The notes beneath the pieces were generated by a model. That model did no database searches and was not told the DNA's origin. It was given only the letters and a program-made list of their open reading frames with translations. Of a stretch of 64,000 nucleotides of DNA, positions 52,957 through 60,756 are shown piece after piece (position 1 is the first letter of the stretch; the number at the start of each line of letters is the position of its first letter). The DNA is from Sphingomonas bacterium (GTDB lineage Bacteria > Pseudomonadota > Alphaproteobacteria > Sphingomonadales > Sphingomonadaceae). A program made the translations under genes and the position numbers. The stretch spans positions 1 to 64,000 of the forward strand of contig NZ_CAHJWJ010000013.1 of NCBI RefSeq assembly GCF_903642285.1, in the 5' to 3' direction.

Positions 52957-53934
52957 ATGTCGACCATCCGCTACCCGGGTACCACCAACGAACCGAACCC
53001 CGACTTTTACGGACGGGACAACCCCGCCGATTACGGGCCGGATCGTTCTCCCGCCGGCAATCCGTCCAGCGCGCGCGAATATGCTGCGGCTGGAGAATAT
53101 GGTGCCGATCGCGGCGATCGAACGCAAGACCGGAATCGCGGCCCCAATAAGGAGCGCGGCAATTATCAGCAGCAGCGTGGCGGTACCGATCGGCAGAGCG
53201 AGCCTTATCGCGGCAGCTACGCGCATGACGGACATCGCTTCGAAGACGTGGGTCGCTACCGCGAATATGAAGACGACGACCGCCGCGGCGGTCGTCAGCC
53301 GCAACGGGGCGGTGCCGGTCGTCAACCGCAAGGCTCCGATTATGACGAGCGCAATTTCCTGGCGCGTGCGGGCGACGAGGTGCGATCCTGGTTCGGCGAC
53401 GACGAGGCGGAACGGCGTCGTAGCCGGGATGCCCGCCACGAAGGCGGCGGCAATGACGACCGCCACCATGAAGAGTATCACCAGTGGCGCACCGGCCAGA
53501 TCGCCGATTTCGACCGCGACTTCGCCGAATATCGTAAGGAGAACCAGGCCAAGTTCCATACCGAGTTCACCGCGTGGCGCGGCGAGCGCCAATCCCAGCG
53601 CCTGTCCCTGACCAAGGTCGAGGAGCACATGGAAATCCTCGGGTCGGACGGCGAGCATGTCGGCACGGTCGACAAGGTCCGCGGCGATCATATCCTGCTG
53701 ACCAGGACCGACAAGGATGCGGGTGGCCACCACCACATGATCCCGTCGCGGTGGATCCAGACCGTCGACGAGAAGGTGACGCTGCGAAAGACTGCGGCGG
53801 AGGCGAAGCAGGAATGGCGCGACGTGGAACGAAGCGAGGACGAAAACCGGTTCGGCGATCGCGGCGGGGTTCAGGACGGTCCGCGCGACGGACAGGGCCG
53901 CAAGCTCGATCGGAATGTTCCGCGGACCTATTGA
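52957..53934 (+). CDS. DUF2171-type stress-associated disordered protein
   Basis: A 325-residue, very hydrophilic protein. Residues 1-120 are rich in Arg, Asp, Gly and Gln and probably disordered. The middle contains NFLARAGDEVRSWFGDDEAERRR, a SWFGD-E motif known from other alphaproteobacterial stress proteins. The C-terminal DUF2171-like domain covers about 215-290 (VEEHMEILGSDGEHVGTVDKVRGDHILL...HMIPSRWIQTV). AGGAGAAGACC precedes the ATG at 52957. A rho-independent terminator follows. The EcfG-like element upstream suggests general stress control. Confidence 0.85.
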   Translation: MSTIRYPGTTNEPNPDFYGRDNPADYGPDRSPAGNPSSAREYAAAGEYGADRGDRTQDRNRGPNKERGNYQQQRGGTDRQSEPYRGSYAHDGHRFEDVGRYREYEDDDRRGGRQPQRGGAGRQPQGSDYDERNFLARAGDEVRSWFGDDEAERRRSRDARHEGGGNDDRHHEEYHQWRTGQIADFDRDFAEYRKENQAKFHTEFTAWRGERQSQRLSLTKVEEHMEILGSDGEHVGTVDKVRGDHILLTRTDKDAGGHHHMIPSRWIQTVDEKVTLRKTAAEAKQEWRDVERSEDENRFGDRGGVQDGPRDGQGRKLDRNVPRTY

Positions 53935-53966
53935 TCACGAATCTGCCTGATCGAAGGCGGATCGAC

Positions 53967-54002
53967 GGGCGCGGCATCGCAAGGTGCCGCGCCCTTTTTT
54001 TT
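53967..54002 (+). terminator. rho-independent terminator
   Basis: GGGCGCGGCA (53967-53976) pairs with TGCCGCGCCC (53985-53994), loop TCGCAAGG, followed by eight T (53995-54002). It ends the DUF2171 gene and may also limit the convergent peptidase gene. Confidence 0.92.
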
Positions 54003-54008
54003 GCCCGG

Positions 54009-54926
54009 TCAGATCGCGCCCGAAAACGTGTCGCACTTCGCGGGATCGCCGCTGTCCAGACCGACCTGCAGCCAATGCTGTCGCTCGGCCGAGGTGCCGT
54101 GGGTAAAGCTGTCGGGCACGACGCGACCCTCGCTTTGCTGCTGCAACGTATCGTCGCCGATCGCATGTGCGGCCGTCATACCCTCCTGCACGTCGCCGGG
54201 GTCAAGCCGGTCCTTGTTCCTGTTGGCCCAGACGCCGGCATAGCAATCCGCCTGAAGTTCCAGACGCACCGATGGCCCGTTCGCACCGCCGGGTCCGCCC
54301 GATTGCTCGGCCTGCGCGACCTGGCTGGAGACGCCGAGCAGGTTCTGGATATGGTGTCCGAATTCATGCGCGATCACATAATCCTGCGCGAAGTCGCCGC
54401 CCGCGTGGAAGCGGGTCTGCAATTCCTCGAAGAAGCTGGTGTCGAGATAGATTTTGCTGTCGGTCGGGCAGTAGAACGGTCCCATCGCGCTCTGCGCCGC
54501 GCCGCAGCCCGATTGGCCGCTGCCGCGGTAGAAGACGAGACCGGGCGCGGTGAACGATTTGCCTTCGTCACCGAAGACCGAAGCCCAGGTCTTGTCCGCG
54601 GAACTGAAGGCATCGCAGGCGGATTTGCGGTCGGCATCGGCACGGCAGATCGCGCCGACCGAGGCACCCTTGGTCGACGGACCCACCTGACCGGCCGGTG
54701 CGATCGGCTGGCCACCGCCGCCCACAAGCGAGCCGAGGTTGCCGATTCCGCCGAACACCGCGAACAGGATCAGCACGACGACGATACCGCCACAGCCGAA
54801 TCGACTGCCGATCAGCGGCAACAGCCCGAACAACAACCCGCCGCCGCCGCCCAGGCCGCCGCCGCCGCCACCGCCGGAGCCTTCGTCTTCGACGTTGATA
54901 TTGGGATCGAAATCGTCGAGCCGCAT
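54009..54926 (-). CDS. neutral zinc metallopeptidase (YpfJ family)
   Basis: Membrane-anchored zinc peptidase-like protein of 305 residues. After MRLDDFDPNINVEDEGS comes a long Gly-rich stretch and one membrane helix (GCGGIVVVLILFAVFGGIGNL). The zinc motif HEFGHH is at 187-192, with a third ligand region ELQADCYAGVW. Other conserved text: FYRGSGQSGCGAAQSAMGPFYCPTDSKIYLDTSFF. This matches the YpfJ/neutral zinc metallopeptidase family, whose substrate is not established. It is divergent from the patatin gene across about 90 bp. Confidence 0.93.
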   Translation of the reverse strand: MRLDDFDPNINVEDEGSGGGGGGGLGGGGGLLFGLLPLIGSRFGCGGIVVVLILFAVFGGIGNLGSLVGGGGQPIAPAGQVGPSTKGASVGAICRADADRKSACDAFSSADKTWASVFGDEGKSFTAPGLVFYRGSGQSGCGAAQSAMGPFYCPTDSKIYLDTSFFEELQTRFHAGGDFAQDYVIAHEFGHHIQNLLGVSSQVAQAEQSGGPGGANGPSVRLELQADCYAGVWANRNKDRLDPGDVQEGMTAAHAIGDDTLQQQSEGRVVPDSFTHGTSAERQHWLQVGLDSGDPAKCDTFSGAI

Positions 54927-55017
54927 GGTGCCTTTACCCCGTGATGGCAGTGCCGTGTCCATGCGCCGGGACAGGCGTGCGACGCAAGCACGGTTGATCG
55001 CCGCCGCGGTTCGTCCC

Positions 55018-56163
55018 ATGAACGCGCCGATGGCGGATATCGAACCCACCCGCGCACGCAAGCGTGCCTTGCCGTTGCCCGCGCAGGTCGCGCTCGTGCT
55101 GCAGGGCGGCGGCGCGCTGGGCAGTTTTCAGGCCGGCGTGATCGAGGCGCTGGCGAATGCCGCGATTCGGATCGACTGGGTCGCAGGTATCTCGATCGGC
55201 GCGGTCAACGCCGCGATCGTCGCGGGCAACCCGCCCGAGCGCCGGGTCGAACGGTTGCGCGCGTTCTGGGAACAAATGACGGTGGCGTTGCCCAGCTTTC
55301 CGATCTTTCCCGACGACCGCGTGCGCGAATTCGTCCACGAATGGTCGGCGGGTTTCGTCGCGATGGCGGGGGTGCCGGGGTTCTTCGGCCCGCGGTTCGT
55401 GCCGCCGTTCCTGGCGGTGCCGGGATCGCTCGACGCGACCAGCTTCTACGATTCGCAACCGCTCGCCGATACGCTGAACCGACTGATCGACTGGGATCTG
55501 CTGAACGACGGGCCGATCCGGCTGTCGGTCGGCGCGGTCGATGTCGAAAGCGGCAATTTCCATTACTTCGACACCGCGGACGAGCGGCTGGACGCGCGCC
55601 ACATCATGGCTTCGGGTGCGCTGCCGCCGGGCTTGCCGCCGATCGAGATCGGCGGGCGCTGGTGGTGGGATGGCGGGCTCGTCTCGAACACCCCGCTGAC
55701 GCATGTCCTCGATCATCAGCAGGGTGAAACGCTGGTGTTTCAGGTCGATCTGTTCGCCGCAGCCGCGGAGCGCCCGCGGACGATCATGGATGTGTTGGCG
55801 CGCGAAAAGGAAATCCGTTTCTCCAGCCGGACGCGGCAGGTGACCGACCAATTGCTGCGGCTGCGCAAGGAGCGCGAGCTGACGCGGCGCGTGCTCGCCA
55901 AACTGCCCGACGCATTGGCGAACGACCGCGACGTGAAGGCGCTGGCGGCGCTGGCCGCGGAGAAGCCGGTCAGTCTCGTCCATATCATCTACCGTGCCAA
56001 TGCCTGGGAGGGCGGGTCGCGCGATTACGAATTCTCGGCACGGACGATGCTGGAACATTGGTCGGCGGGGCAGACGGCGGTCGATCGGACGATGGAGAAC
56101 GCCGAACTGGTCGCGGAGAATCTGCTGACCGGCCGCACCGCCGCGTTCGATCTGGGGCGATAG
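55018..56163 (+). CDS. patatin-like phospholipase (DUF3734 type)
   Basis: A 381-residue lipid acyl hydrolase with a Ser-Asp dyad. The oxyanion loop is in VALVLQGGGALGSFQAGV, the nucleophile in VAGISIGAVNAAI, and the catalytic aspartate in WWDGGLVSNTPL. The C-terminal half after about residue 215 matches the extension called DUF3734. Start choice is uncertain (54961, 55018 or 55030, none with a clear ribosome-binding site). It is followed nine bases later by 3-hydroxybutyrate dehydrogenase; this pairing suggests a role with PHB granules or membrane lipids. Confidence 0.9.
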   Translation: MNAPMADIEPTRARKRALPLPAQVALVLQGGGALGSFQAGVIEALANAAIRIDWVAGISIGAVNAAIVAGNPPERRVERLRAFWEQMTVALPSFPIFPDDRVREFVHEWSAGFVAMAGVPGFFGPRFVPPFLAVPGSLDATSFYDSQPLADTLNRLIDWDLLNDGPIRLSVGAVDVESGNFHYFDTADERLDARHIMASGALPPGLPPIEIGGRWWWDGGLVSNTPLTHVLDHQQGETLVFQVDLFAAAAERPRTIMDVLAREKEIRFSSRTRQVTDQLLRLRKERELTRRVLAKLPDALANDRDVKALAALAAEKPVSLVHIIYRANAWEGGSRDYEFSARTMLEHWSAGQTAVDRTMENAELVAENLLTGRTAAFDLGR

Positions 56164-56172
56164 GAGAAACGC

Positions 56173-56958
56173 ATGTTCCTGAAGGGTAGGACCGCGATCG
56201 TGACCGGATCGACGTCGGGCATCGGCCTTGCCTATGCCAAGGCGTTGGCTGCGGAAGGGGCCGCGGTCGTCATCAACGGTTTCGGCGATGCCGCCGCGAT
56301 CGAACGCGATCGCGGCGCGTTATCCGCGACGAGCGGTGCGGTCGCACTTTACGACCCCGCCGACATGACGAAGCCGCACGAGATCGCGGCGATGGTCGCG
56401 CGGGCGGTCGTGGCCACGGGCAGCGTCGATATCGTCGTCAACAATGCGGGCATCCAGCATGTCGCGCCGATCGAGGATTTCCCGGTCGATCGGTTCGATG
56501 CGATCATCGCGATCAACCTGTCGTCCGCCTGGCATGTCATGCGCGCCGCGGTGCCGCACATGCGCGCCCGCAAATGGGGGCGGATCATCTCCACCGGGTC
56601 GGCACATTCCAAGGTCGCGAGCCCGAACAAGTCGGCCTATGTCATGGCCAAGCACGGCATCGACGGCCTGACCAAGACGATCGCGCTGGAAACCGCGACC
56701 GACGGGATCACGGTCAACTGCATTTCCCCCGGCTATGTCTGGACGCCGCTGGTGGAAAACCAGATCCCCGACACGATGAAGGCGCGGGGGCTGACGCGCG
56801 ACCAGGTGATGAGCGACGTGCTGCTGGCGGCGCAGCCGACGAAGCAGTTCGTCACCCCGGAACAGGTTGCGGCGTTCGCGCTGTTCCTGTGCCGCGACGA
56901 GGCGGCGTCGATCACCGGCGCGAACCTGTCGATCGATGGCGGCTGGACGGCGGCATGA
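56173..56958 (+). CDS. bdhA: 3-hydroxybutyrate dehydrogenase
   Basis: Short-chain dehydrogenase that oxidises D-3-hydroxybutyrate to acetoacetate with NAD. 261 residues. AGGAGAAACGC precedes the ATG at 56173. It has the Rossmann motif VTGSTSGIGLAYAKALA, VNNAGIQHVAPIEDFP, and active-site Ser and Tyr-x3-Lys in STGSAHSKVASPNKSAYVMAKHG. The QHVAPIEDFP segment and the LVENQIP region are typical of bacterial 3-hydroxybutyrate dehydrogenases. It lies between the patatin gene and a secreted protein gene, all cotranscribed. Confidence 0.95.
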   Translation: MFLKGRTAIVTGSTSGIGLAYAKALAAEGAAVVINGFGDAAAIERDRGALSATSGAVALYDPADMTKPHEIAAMVARAVVATGSVDIVVNNAGIQHVAPIEDFPVDRFDAIIAINLSSAWHVMRAAVPHMRARKWGRIISTGSAHSKVASPNKSAYVMAKHGIDGLTKTIALETATDGITVNCISPGYVWTPLVENQIPDTMKARGLTRDQVMSDVLLAAQPTKQFVTPEQVAAFALFLCRDEAASITGANLSIDGGWTAA

Positions 56959-57557
56959 CCGTGCGGACGGCAGCAACGCTGGCGTTGATGGCTGTCGTCG
57001 CGTCGCAGCCGGTCGGTGCCGCGCGCGACCTGCCGCGCGACTGGCGACGCGTGGCGACGCTGCCCGATCGCGACCGGCTGCGGCGGCTGCGGATGGCGTG
57101 GACCGATGGTGTCCGCCTCGCCTATGCGAACGGGCTGGGCGGGTCGGTACGATCGCAGGGCGTGCTGCTCGACCCCGATGTCGCGCTGGCCGACCCTTTG
57201 CCGCCGCCGGGCAGATATCGATGTCGGGTCGTCAAGCTGGGCGGCCCGCAAGGGTTTTCGGTCAGGGCGGCGGTGCCGTGCGAGATCGCTGCTACCGGGC
57301 CGGTGCTCGGGTTTTCGATGCTGGGTGCGGCTCAACGCACCACGGGCACGCTGTTCGCGGATACCGACGTGCGCGGCGTGTTCCTGGGGTCGCTGGCGAT
57401 GGCGGACGAGGGCCATGTGCTGGCCTATGGCCGCGACGTGAATCGCAATATGGCGGGTGTGGTGGAACGCGTCGGGCCTTCGCGTTGGCGGATCGGCTTC
57501 CCTTATCCGCGCTTCGAAGCCACGCTCGATGTGATCGAACTGGTTCCTAGTTCGTAG
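56955..57557 (+). CDS. DUF4893-like secreted protein
   Basis: A 200-residue periplasmic protein. Residues 1-23 form a signal peptide (AATLALMAVVASQPVGA). The mature part begins RDLPRDWRRVATLPDRDRLRRLRMAW and contains LADPLPPPGRYRCRVVKLG, patterns I associate with the DUF4893 family, and no function is known. The start overlaps the bdhA stop by four bases, and the 3' end overlaps the convergent gene at 57547 by 11 bp. Confidence 0.82.
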   Translation: MTVRTAATLALMAVVASQPVGAARDLPRDWRRVATLPDRDRLRRLRMAWTDGVRLAYANGLGGSVRSQGVLLDPDVALADPLPPPGRYRCRVVKLGGPQGFSVRAAVPCEIAATGPVLGFSMLGAAQRTTGTLFADTDVRGVFLGSLAMADEGHVLAYGRDVNRNMAGVVERVGPSRWRIGFPYPRFEATLDVIELVPSS

Positions 57558-58173
57558 CGGCAGTTTTATCGGGCACCGGTACGGTCGGCGTCGCGGCGGT
57601 CGGCGTAGCGACGATCGGCGGCAATGCCGCAAGATATTCCTTTCCGTGCTGATCGACCACGATGAGCTGCGACGCGTTCGCCTGTGCGACCGCTTGCAGA
57701 TACGATCGCGGCTTTTTCATCAGGCCGGGGAAATCCACCTTCGTAAGCCCGACGAGCCGCGCCGCTTCCTCCACGAAATGGACGCAATTATGCGTCTGGA
57801 GATTGTAGGTGCTGTCGGGACCCTTGTCGTCCCATGCGGTGGCGAGCGCGACGACGGCGGCATATTGCTGGTCGGTGAGTACGACCGAGAATTGCGCCGT
57901 GCTGCCATCGATATAGCCCGGCTTCGCGATATCGAGCCGACCGGGAACGGGACCGAACAGCAAAGCCGGAGTCACCGCCTTCGCCGTAAACCCGAAGTTG
58001 CGATCGACCGGCGGGCCACCCGCATCCGGAATCCCGCGCAGGGTAACGAATGCATGGGGAAAACTGTTGCCAAGCTCGTGGCTCCAGAACGTGATCGTCA
58101 CCGCAGCCTGGGCGGGAAGCGCCGCAAACAACGACAACAGGATCGGGGCGAGCAGGCGGAGCAAGGCTTTCAT
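57547..58173 (-). CDS. secreted protein with NC-H motif, possible papain-like fold
   Basis: A 208-residue exported protein. The signal peptide covers about 1-23 (LLAPILLSLFAALPAQAA). Two motifs stand out: FWSHELGNSFPHAFVTLRG near the N-terminus, and YNLQTHNCVHFVEEAARLVGL later. This order of a histidine segment before an Asn-Cys-x-His segment resembles permuted papain-like (NlpC/P60) proteins and DUF4105-type periplasmic domains; activity is inferred only. The C-terminus is a Pro/Thr-rich tail. It stands alone, convergent with the previous gene. Confidence 0.8.
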   Translation of the reverse strand: MKALLRLLAPILLSLFAALPAQAAVTITFWSHELGNSFPHAFVTLRGIPDAGGPPVDRNFGFTAKAVTPALLFGPVPGRLDIAKPGYIDGSTAQFSVVLTDQQYAAVVALATAWDDKGPDSTYNLQTHNCVHFVEEAARLVGLTKVDFPGLMKKPRSYLQAVAQANASQLIVVDQHGKEYLAALPPIVATPTAATPTVPVPDKTAATN

Positions 58174-58245
58174 AGATGAGGAAATACCGCGAAGTTTCGC
58201 TGGAATGCAACCCGGATCGGCGGGACCAGATATCGGTTCGGCGCA

Positions 58246-59187
58246 TCACGATCCGTCGCGGCCCGGTGCCGTAGCCACCGCATCCTCGCGCCGTTCCGGC
58301 CGGATATAGATCGATGCGAGCATCGGTTCCGCGTTCTTCAGCGCGGTCTCGATCGTCTCGATCAGGCGCTCGCCGTCGCCCATCGTCATCGAATCGACGA
58401 AATCCGCGCTGATCGCGACGAAGATGCTGGTCGGTGCGGTGTGGATCGTCCGGACATGGTTCACCGCGGTGATGCCGGGATACCCGTCGACGATCGCGCG
58501 GACCCGGGCAATGACCGCCGGATCGGCTCGCTCGCCGATCAGCAGTCCCTTGGCTTCGCGCGCCAGCAGCATCGCGACGAGCGCCAGCACGGTCCCGATC
58601 ACGATCGACGCGATGCCGTCGATCCGCGGATCGGCGAAATAGTGGCTGGCCCAGACACCGACCGCGGCGACCGCGAGACCGAACAACGCAGCCGAATCCT
58701 CGAACAGCACGATGAAGCCAGCCGGGTCCTTCGATCGCCGGACCGCCTGCCACCAGCCGAAGTCGCCCTTGCCCGTCGCGAACTCGCGCACCGCGACGAT
58801 CCAGGATCCGCCCTCCAGCACCGCGGCGATGCCGAGCACCGCATAATCGACGACCGGATCGGACAGCGCCGCCGGGGCCCGGATATGGCGATACCCCTCG
58901 TAGATCGACACGCCCGCGCCGATCGCGAAGATCAGGATCGCGACTACGAACGCCCAGAAATACAGCTCTCGGCCATAGCCGAAAGGGTGAGCATCGTCCG
59001 CGGGTTGTGCCGCACGCCTTTGCCCGTACAGCAGCAGGACTTGGTTTCCGCTGTCGACGAAGGAATGGACCCCTTCGGTCAGCATCGACGACGACCCGGT
59101 GATGCCGGCGGCAACGAATTTCGCGATACCGATGCCAAGATTGGCGGCTAATGCGGCGTAGAGGACGAGGTTGGCGCGGGTGTGCAA
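58246..59187 (-). CDS. cation diffusion facilitator (CDF) family transporter
   Basis: Inner-membrane antiporter that exports divalent metals such as zinc, iron or cobalt; the exact metal cannot be read off. 313 residues with six helices. TM2 has SSSMLTEGVHSFVDSGNQ, with the metal-binding acid/histidine and Asp pattern of CDF proteins, and TM5 has FVLFEDSAALFGLAVAAVG. A cytosolic C-terminal domain follows from about 210 (VRAIVDGYPGITAVNHVRTIH). The start is a TTG at 59187 preceded by AGGCGCAC. It lies six bases after the aldo/keto reductase gene. Confidence 0.9.
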   Translation of the reverse strand: MHTRANLVLYAALAANLGIGIAKFVAAGITGSSSMLTEGVHSFVDSGNQVLLLYGQRRAAQPADDAHPFGYGRELYFWAFVVAILIFAIGAGVSIYEGYRHIRAPAALSDPVVDYAVLGIAAVLEGGSWIVAVREFATGKGDFGWWQAVRRSKDPAGFIVLFEDSAALFGLAVAAVGVWASHYFADPRIDGIASIVIGTVLALVAMLLAREAKGLLIGERADPAVIARVRAIVDGYPGITAVNHVRTIHTAPTSIFVAISADFVDSMTMGDGERLIETIETALKNAEPMLASIYIRPERREDAVATAPGRDGS

Positions 59188-59193
59188 GTGCGC

Positions 59194-60144
59194 CTAAACC
59201 CCCGCGGCGGTCAGCCGGTCGAGCTGATCCTTCGTCAAATCCAGCGTCAGCGCGCCCATCGACTCCTCGAGCTGCTTCACGCTGGTCGCGCTGGCGATCG
59301 GCGCGGCGATGCCGGGTTGCGCGATCAGCCACGCGAGTGCGATCTGCGCCAGTGTCGCGCCGGTCTCTTCCGCCACCGCGTCCATCGCCGCAAGGACGGC
59401 TGGGCCATTCGCGTCGAGCATCGCGCTCATCCGGCTGCCGCGGACGCTCTGCCCGAAATCCTTCTCGCTGCGGTATTTGCCCGTCAGGAACCCCGAGGCG
59501 AGGCCGTAATAGGGCAGCACGCCGATATTTTCGGTGACGCAATAATCCTGCAACTCACCCTCGAACTTGCCGCGGCTGACCAGATTATATTCGGGCTGCA
59601 ACACGTGATAGCGCGGCAGGCCGGCCCGCTCCGCCACTTCGATCGCCGATTTCAGGCGGCCGGCATGGAAATTGGACGCGCCGATCACGCGGACCTTGCC
59701 TGCGTCGATCAGCTTGCCGAACGCTGCGACGACATCCTCCTGCGGCACCGCGTCGTCGTCCTGGTGCGCGTAGTAGAGATCGATCCGGTCGGTGCCGAGC
59801 CGCTGCAACGAGGCTTCGCAGGCCGCGGCGATCCGGGCCGGGGCCAGCTTCGCACCGCCCTCGCCCGGCAGCATGCCGACCTTCGTCGCGATCAGCACGT
59901 CGTCGCGTCGGCCGCTCGTCTTCAGCCATTCGCCGATCATCGTTTCGGACTCGCCGCCCTGATGGCCCGGCACCCATGCCGAATAGACGTCCGCGGTATC
60001 GATCATCGTCCCGCCGCCGGCAACGAACGCGTCGAGGACGGCGAAGCTCGCGTCGCGGTCCGCGGTCCAGCCGAAGACGTTGCCGCCGAGCACGAGGGGG
60101 GCGATCTTCAGGTCGGTCGAGCCGAGCCGCCGCAAATTGGTCAT
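59194..60144 (-). CDS. aldo/keto reductase
   Basis: NADPH-dependent TIM-barrel oxidoreductase of 316 residues. Catalytic tetrad regions: MIDTADVYSAW with the Asp and Tyr, VLIATKVGM with the Lys, and DLYYAHQDDD with the His. The NADP-binding end reads IALAWLIAQPGIAAPIASATSVKQLEE. It starts MTNLRRLGSTDLKIAPLVLGGNVFGW, typical of the AKR11/12-like group. The ATG at 60144 overlaps the stop of the small lipoprotein gene by four bases; the CDF transporter follows after six bases. Confidence 0.93.
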   Translation of the reverse strand: MTNLRRLGSTDLKIAPLVLGGNVFGWTADRDASFAVLDAFVAGGGTMIDTADVYSAWVPGHQGGESETMIGEWLKTSGRRDDVLIATKVGMLPGEGGAKLAPARIAAACEASLQRLGTDRIDLYYAHQDDDAVPQEDVVAAFGKLIDAGKVRVIGASNFHAGRLKSAIEVAERAGLPRYHVLQPEYNLVSRGKFEGELQDYCVTENIGVLPYYGLASGFLTGKYRSEKDFGQSVRGSRMSAMLDANGPAVLAAMDAVAEETGATLAQIALAWLIAQPGIAAPIASATSVKQLEESMGALTLDLTKDQLDRLTAAGV

Positions 60145-60329
60145 CGGGTATCGCTTTCATTGTCGTCGGGGGCGACGGCGTTCGCGTCCATGCTGTTCGA
60201 GTCCAGCATCGCCGCGGCATCGTTGAGTTGGCGCGCCTCGTCGGCGGTCACCGCGTCCGGCTGATCGCCGTGTGACGAGCATGCTGCGAGCATCGCGACG
60301 GCGGCGACCAGGATCGGCAGGCGGATCAT
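60141..60329 (-). CDS. 62-residue lipoprotein, unknown function
   Basis: A short lipoprotein with signal peptide and lipobox MIRLPILVAAVAMLAAC (Cys17). The mature part is acidic and Asp/Asn/Ala-rich (EARQLNDAAAMLDSNSMDANAVAPDDNESD) with no recognised domain. Both ends overlap neighbouring genes by ATGA junctions, which supports translation of the whole chain. Confidence 0.72.
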   Translation of the reverse strand: MIRLPILVAAVAMLAACSSHGDQPDAVTADEARQLNDAAAMLDSNSMDANAVAPDDNESDTR

Positions 60330-60649
60330 TTCTTCAGCGCGTCGCCGGCCTTGACCAGCGCATTCCCGGTCGCGTCGGCCGCACGGTCCGCGGCGTTGCC
60401 GATCGCGTCGCCGGCCTTGCGCGCGCGGGGCGAAAGATCGGTGCCCATATTGTCCATCGACGATTGCGCGGCACCGAGCGCGCGGTCGCTGGCGGCGTCG
60501 ACATCGCTGATCGCGTTGCGCGTCGTCGCGTTCGCATCGGCGGCGATGCTGTCCGCGGCCTCCGCCGTGTCGTTCTGCGCCTTCGGGCTGCAGGCGGCGA
60601 TGCCGATCAAGGCGGCGGCGGTGGCGAGCGAAAGGGCGAGGCGCTGCAT
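60326..60649 (-). CDS. 107-residue alanine-rich lipoprotein
   Basis: The signal peptide ends in lipobox IGIAAC (Cys20). The mature part is Ala/Asp-rich and strongly helical (DSIAADANATTRNAISDVDAASDRALGAAQ...NAADRAADATGNALVKAGDALKK), with an entericidin/LEA-like repetitive character. Such proteins are often stress- or envelope-associated; no function is proven. It is the first gene of a four-gene minus-strand set with the 62-residue lipoprotein, aldo/keto reductase and CDF transporter, and it is divergent from the methionine regulator. Confidence 0.76.
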   Translation of the reverse strand: MQRLALSLATAAALIGIAACSPKAQNDTAEAADSIAADANATTRNAISDVDAASDRALGAAQSSMDNMGTDLSPRARKAGDAIGNAADRAADATGNALVKAGDALKK

Positions 60650-60720
60650 ATTGGTCTCCGCAAAAAGTGATCAACGTTATACACAGCGGGTCGGGTCCGC
60701 CAAAGTCGCGGACGAGCGCG

Positions 60721-60749
60721 TTGACCTCATATAAAGAATTCTTTATATG
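60721..60749 (+). promoter_or_regulatory. promoter of the ArsR-methyltransferase regulator overlapping its palindromic operator
   Basis: TTGACC (60721-60726), 17 bases, TATATG (60744-60749). A perfect 22-bp palindrome, 60728-60749 with half-site ATATAAAGAA, fills the spacer and -10 region. A start site about seven bases after the -10 falls at 60756-60757, the first base of the GTG start codon, so the mRNA would be leaderless. Confidence 0.78.
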
Positions 60750-60756
60750 TCAGGCC

